This document shows, piece after piece, positions 5,863-7,188 of a stretch of 7,188 bases of DNA. How positions within the stretch are numbered: position 1 is the stretch's first letter; every line of letters begins with the position of its first letter. Source of the stretch: Candidatus Calidifonticultor daggyaiensis (lineage in GTDB: Bacteria; Actinomycetota; Humimicrobiia; Humimicrobiales; Humimicrobiaceae); NCBI GenBank assembly GCA_015661035.1, contig JACVJA010000069.1, positions 1 to 7,188 on the forward strand, written 5' to 3'. The notes beneath the pieces were generated by a model, which saw nothing but the letters and a program-made list of their open reading frames with translations, made no database searches and had not been told where the DNA came from. The translations under genes and the position numbers were made by a program.

Positions 5863-6087
5863 CTTGTAATGTTTAATACAGTTATTGCTTACAAATCAAA
5901 TAGAAAAGTTAAATTTGTGGCCAAAGGTTTTTTAAGGTTTGTAAAAACTAATTTTAGCTACACAGATGAGATGATAATATATAGGGATGGCTATGTTGGA
6001 ATATTTTAACTGAAGGAATTTTTAGAACTTATGAACCTTCCTCCACCACGTGAAGAAGCAGTTTTTAGGATAATACAATATCCTTAA
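5857..6087 (+). pseudogene. Interrupted small ORF of unknown function
   Basis: From ATG 5857 a frame reads M-T-L-V-M-F-N-T-V-I-A-Y-K-S-N-R, then K-T-N-F-S-Y-T-D-E-M-I-I-Y-R-D-G-Y-V-G-I-F, to TAA at 6007-6009. It continues in the same frame with L-K-E-F-L-E-L-M-N-L-P-P-P-R-E-E-A-V-F to TAA at 6085-6087. Amino-acid composition and the continuity past the stop suggest a real former coding sequence of about 75 residues, possibly with more lost upstream. I do not recognise the family. It overlaps the predicted right end of the IS, so it is either a passenger gene of the element or the truncated host gene into which the element landed. Confidence 0.35.
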
Positions 6088-6219
6088 GGACAGGGGAAAA
6101 ATCTGGTAATATTTTCCTTTAAGGAAAGTACACTTCATTTAACTGATTGAATTTTTTTTATTACAACTACGCTTAAGTTTTTATTTATTGTTCAATTATT
6201 TAAAGATATTAATATTATT

Positions 6220-6257
6220 TCTATCAAAAATCATTAGAAACTTAAAATATATCTGAA
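6220..6257 (+). repeat. Right copy of the imperfect direct repeat
   Basis: Partner of 3821-3858; see that entry for the alignment. Just after it, TTTGGCAGTATTG weakly echoes the sequence following the left copy (CCTGGCCAGTATG), hinting that the similarity may extend into the start of the istA remnant. Confidence 0.35.
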
Positions 6258-6330
6258 GTATTTGGCAGTATTGTACTGATTGAAAAGGATTAATCCTAAA
6301 TTACAAAGTTATAATAAAAATATTTGCAAT

Positions 6331-6373
6331 AATGTATATTATTATATAAAATATGTATATAATAATATACATT
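6331..6373. repeat. Perfect 18-bp inverted repeat with 7-base loop
   Basis: The arm 6331-6348 (AATGTATATTATTATATA) is exactly complementary to 6356-6373, separated by AAATATG. The stem is almost entirely A/T, with one G-C pair, and has no downstream T-run on the plus strand. Candidates are a cruciform-forming site, an operator, or a small inverted-repeat element. Nothing here proves a function. Confidence 0.7.
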
Positions 6374-6446
6374 TCCAATCATAAGTTTTTGATAAATAAG
6401 AAAGCGAAAAAATATAGACCAATATCTAAGATAATTTATTGAATAG

Positions 6447-6504
6447 GCTTTTTGATAGATTTATAAAAAAGCAAAAATATATATGCTTTTAAGCTTATTT
6501 TTTT
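6447..6504 (+). promoter_or_regulatory. Two mutually exclusive hairpins before a T-run (attenuator-like)
   Basis: Segment 6466-6472 (AAAAAGC) can pair either with upstream GCTTTTT (6447-6453) or with downstream GCTTTT (6485-6490). Each has a 12-base loop. Pairing with the downstream copy is followed by AAGCTTA and seven T (6498-6504). This has the logic of an antiterminator/terminator switch or simply a weak terminator, about 70 bases before the XRE gene. The stems are A+T-rich and short, so the assignment is tentative. Confidence 0.25.
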
Positions 6505-6532
6505 ACGAATATATTTTGATATTTATAAATAT
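6502..6532 (+). promoter_or_regulatory. Possible weak promoter with palindrome before the XRE gene
   Basis: TTTACG (6502-6507) and TATAAA (6524-6529), 16 bp apart, could form a weak promoter. A perfect 14-bp palindrome ATATTTATAAATAT (6519-6532) covers the -10 and might bind the XRE dimer for autoregulation. In DNA this A+T-rich both may be chance. Confidence 0.2.
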
Positions 6533-6575
6533 TTGATAAGTGCTAATAAATAAGTCTAAAAAAGGTAAGAAAAAA

Positions 6576-6836
6576 ATGAGCCAGCTATTACTTGGAAATA
6601 ACCTAAGAAAACTTAGATTTGAAAATGGTCAAATGTCACAAATTGAGATAGCAAATGCAGTTGGTGTAACAAGGCTTACTATTCACTCAATTGAAACAGG
6701 AAAATTTAACCCTTCAGTTTTACTAGCATTAAAATTGGCAAAATTTTTTAATAAACCTTTAGAAGAAGTTTTTTTTCTTTATGAAAAAGATGAAAAAAGC
6801 TCAAAGGAGGATATTAATGCGCCAAGACATAAATAA
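6576..6836 (+). CDS. XRE-family helix-turn-helix regulator
   Basis: An 86-residue single-domain DNA-binding protein. ATG 6576 is chosen over GTG 6540 because AAAGG (6561-6565) precedes it and the family domain starts right after (N-N-L-R-K-L-R at 8-14). The five-helix fold is readable: S-Q-I-E-I-A-N-A-V-G-V at 21-31 (helix 2), T-R-L-T-I-H-S-I-E-T-G-K at 32-43 (recognition helix), F-N-P-S-V-L-L-A-L-K-L-A at 44-55, and N-K-P-L-E-E-V-F at 59-66. The Lys/Glu-rich tail overlaps the next start. It belongs to the short XRE type (about 65-90 residues) usually placed before small membrane protein genes, as seen here, and probably controls them. The first helix is less typical (F-E-N-G-Q-M). Downstream, AAAGGAGG within its last codons serves the next ORF. 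Confidence 0.85.
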   Translation: MSQLLLGNNLRKLRFENGQMSQIEIANAVGVTRLTIHSIETGKFNPSVLLALKLAKFFNKPLEEVFFLYEKDEKSSKEDINAPRHK

Positions 6837-6915
6837 ATCTATAAATAATGATGCAAGAAATGATGTAAATAAAATTATAACTAAAAAATTCAAAAAAAAT
6901 ATTTATAAAAATTAA
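6817..6915 (+). CDS. Short ORF overlapping the XRE gene end
   Basis: A near-perfect ribosome binding site AAAGGAGG (6803-6810) stands six bases before ATG 6817, which starts a 32-codon frame overlapping the XRE gene by 20 bases. The product is polar and Asn/Lys/Ile-rich (M-R-Q-D-I-N-K-S-I-N-N-D-A-R-N-D). The quality of the site says translation did start here. The protein has no recognisable domain and may be the front of a longer membrane protein lost by frameshift in the A-runs near 6890-6900. It would be second in an operon with the XRE regulator. Confidence 0.4.
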   Translation: MRQDINKSINNDARNDVNKIITKKFKKNIYKN

Positions 6916-6979
6916 AAATTGTAAAAGTAAAAATTTAATGAAATTAGAAAAAAAATTATAAAGGAGAAAGGTTATTTCA

Positions 6980-7188
6980 ATGCAAGATATTGAAACTAAG
7001 ACTAATAATGAGAGTATATGTGGCATGAAATCCGAGTTTAAGTGATACAGCAGTCTTCTTTTTGGACTTATTTTAGGAGCAATATTTGATGTATTTTTTT
7101 ACAATAAAACAATGGGTATTTCTTACCCAATTTTTATAATTATAATACTTTTGCTTTTTTTAGGTGGTTTTGTAGATGATTTTAAAAA
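6980..7188 (+). pseudogene. DUF4173-like membrane protein start, interrupted by UGA and cut by window edge
   Basis: ATG 6980 follows AAGGAGAAAGG (6961-6971). Twenty-one codons (M-Q-D-I-E-T-K-T, then S-E-F-K) lead to TGA at 7043-7045. The same frame then stays open to the edge: Y-S-S-L-L-F-G-L-I-L-G-A-I-F-D-V-F-F-Y, then M-G-I-S-Y-P-I-F and a second hydrophobic stretch. The L-F/I-D-x-x-F-Y-x-K-x-x-G-I-S-x-P-x-F pattern resembles the first helices of DUF4173/DUF4153 membrane proteins. The UGA lies between the polar leader and the first helix and replaces no known conserved Cys, so a nonsense mutation or sequencing error is more likely than recoding. Completeness cannot be judged because the window ends. 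Confidence 0.45.

Larger units (their letters stand above)
6088..6539. other. 452-bp non-coding A+T-rich stretch
   Basis: No credible gene is visible on either strand. The stretch holds a TTTCCTT-T-AAGGAAA inverted repeat (6113-6127), close after the palindrome CCTTAAGG (6082-6089), and a T8 run near 6151 too far from it for a good terminator. It also holds the right copy of the flanking repeat (6220-6257), the 18-bp hairpin (6331-6373), the alternating hairpins (6447-6504) and a possible promoter before the XRE gene. Confidence 0.5.

Noticed and set aside
6113..6158. Rho-independent terminator from the TTTCC/GGAAA repeat and the T8 run
   Set aside because: The T-run begins more than 20 bases after the short stem, too far for a standard terminator.
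6814..7026. Minus-strand hydrophobic frame near the right edge
   Set aside because: A+T-rich antisense reading gives Ile/Phe-rich sequence by composition; plus-strand ribosome binding sites explain the region better.
704..7045. UGA reassigned to Trp genome-wide
   Set aside because: UGA ends the first permease, istA and istB at the expected family lengths, and Trp is encoded by TGG in many places.
7043..7045. UGA in the DUF4173-like frame as selenocysteine
   Set aside because: No Cys-rich or redox motif surrounds it, and I see no convincing hairpin directly downstream; nonsense mutation is simpler.

Overview
This is a low-GC, strongly A+T-rich window with AGGAGG-type ribosome binding sites, TTG/GTG starts and PadR, XRE and IS21 families. 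That suggests an anaerobic member of the Bacillota (Clostridia or Halanaerobiia-like). An NlpE-type lipoprotein at the left would fit a diderm Bacillota, but this is only suggestive. UGA is used as a normal stop elsewhere in the window and Trp is encoded by TGG, so the code is standard.

Left region (1-2949), a probable arsenic-handling block. A divergent partial gene may begin at 54 on the minus strand. An NlpE-like lipoprotein (153-539) is followed by an ArsM-type arsenite S-adenosylmethyltransferase. The recognisable ArsM frame starts well upstream of the obvious open frame. It reads through a single in-frame UGA at 704-706, inside a Cys-rich N-terminal motif, into the conserved body (635-1462). 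A bulged hairpin suited to a bacterial SECIS lies directly downstream of the UGA. I therefore read this gene as a selenoprotein ArsM. After about 430 bp with little recognisable coding, a strong promoter with operator-like inverted repeats precedes two overlapping half-size permeases of the ArsP/YraQ (COG0701) type. These could export the methylated product.

Middle region (2950-3796). A small cupin gene runs abruptly, in another frame, into the coiled-coil tail of what looks like a DUF5320-type protein. A PadR regulator with an N-terminal Cys cluster follows. This looks like a cupin/DUF5320/PadR set damaged by an internal deletion.

Right region (3797-7188), mobile and decaying DNA. A left-truncated IS21-family element carries an istA remnant with two amber stops and two lost catalytic acidic residues, and an istB with a one-base insertion. 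Its right end has spaced terminal subrepeats. Beyond it are an interrupted unknown ORF, about 450 bp of A+T-rich non-coding DNA with a perfect 18-bp hairpin, an XRE regulator, a short ORF, and the start of a DUF4173-like membrane protein interrupted by UGA and cut off by the window edge.

The most notable point is the UGA-containing arsM with its hairpin, next to paired half-permeases behind an operator-bearing promoter.
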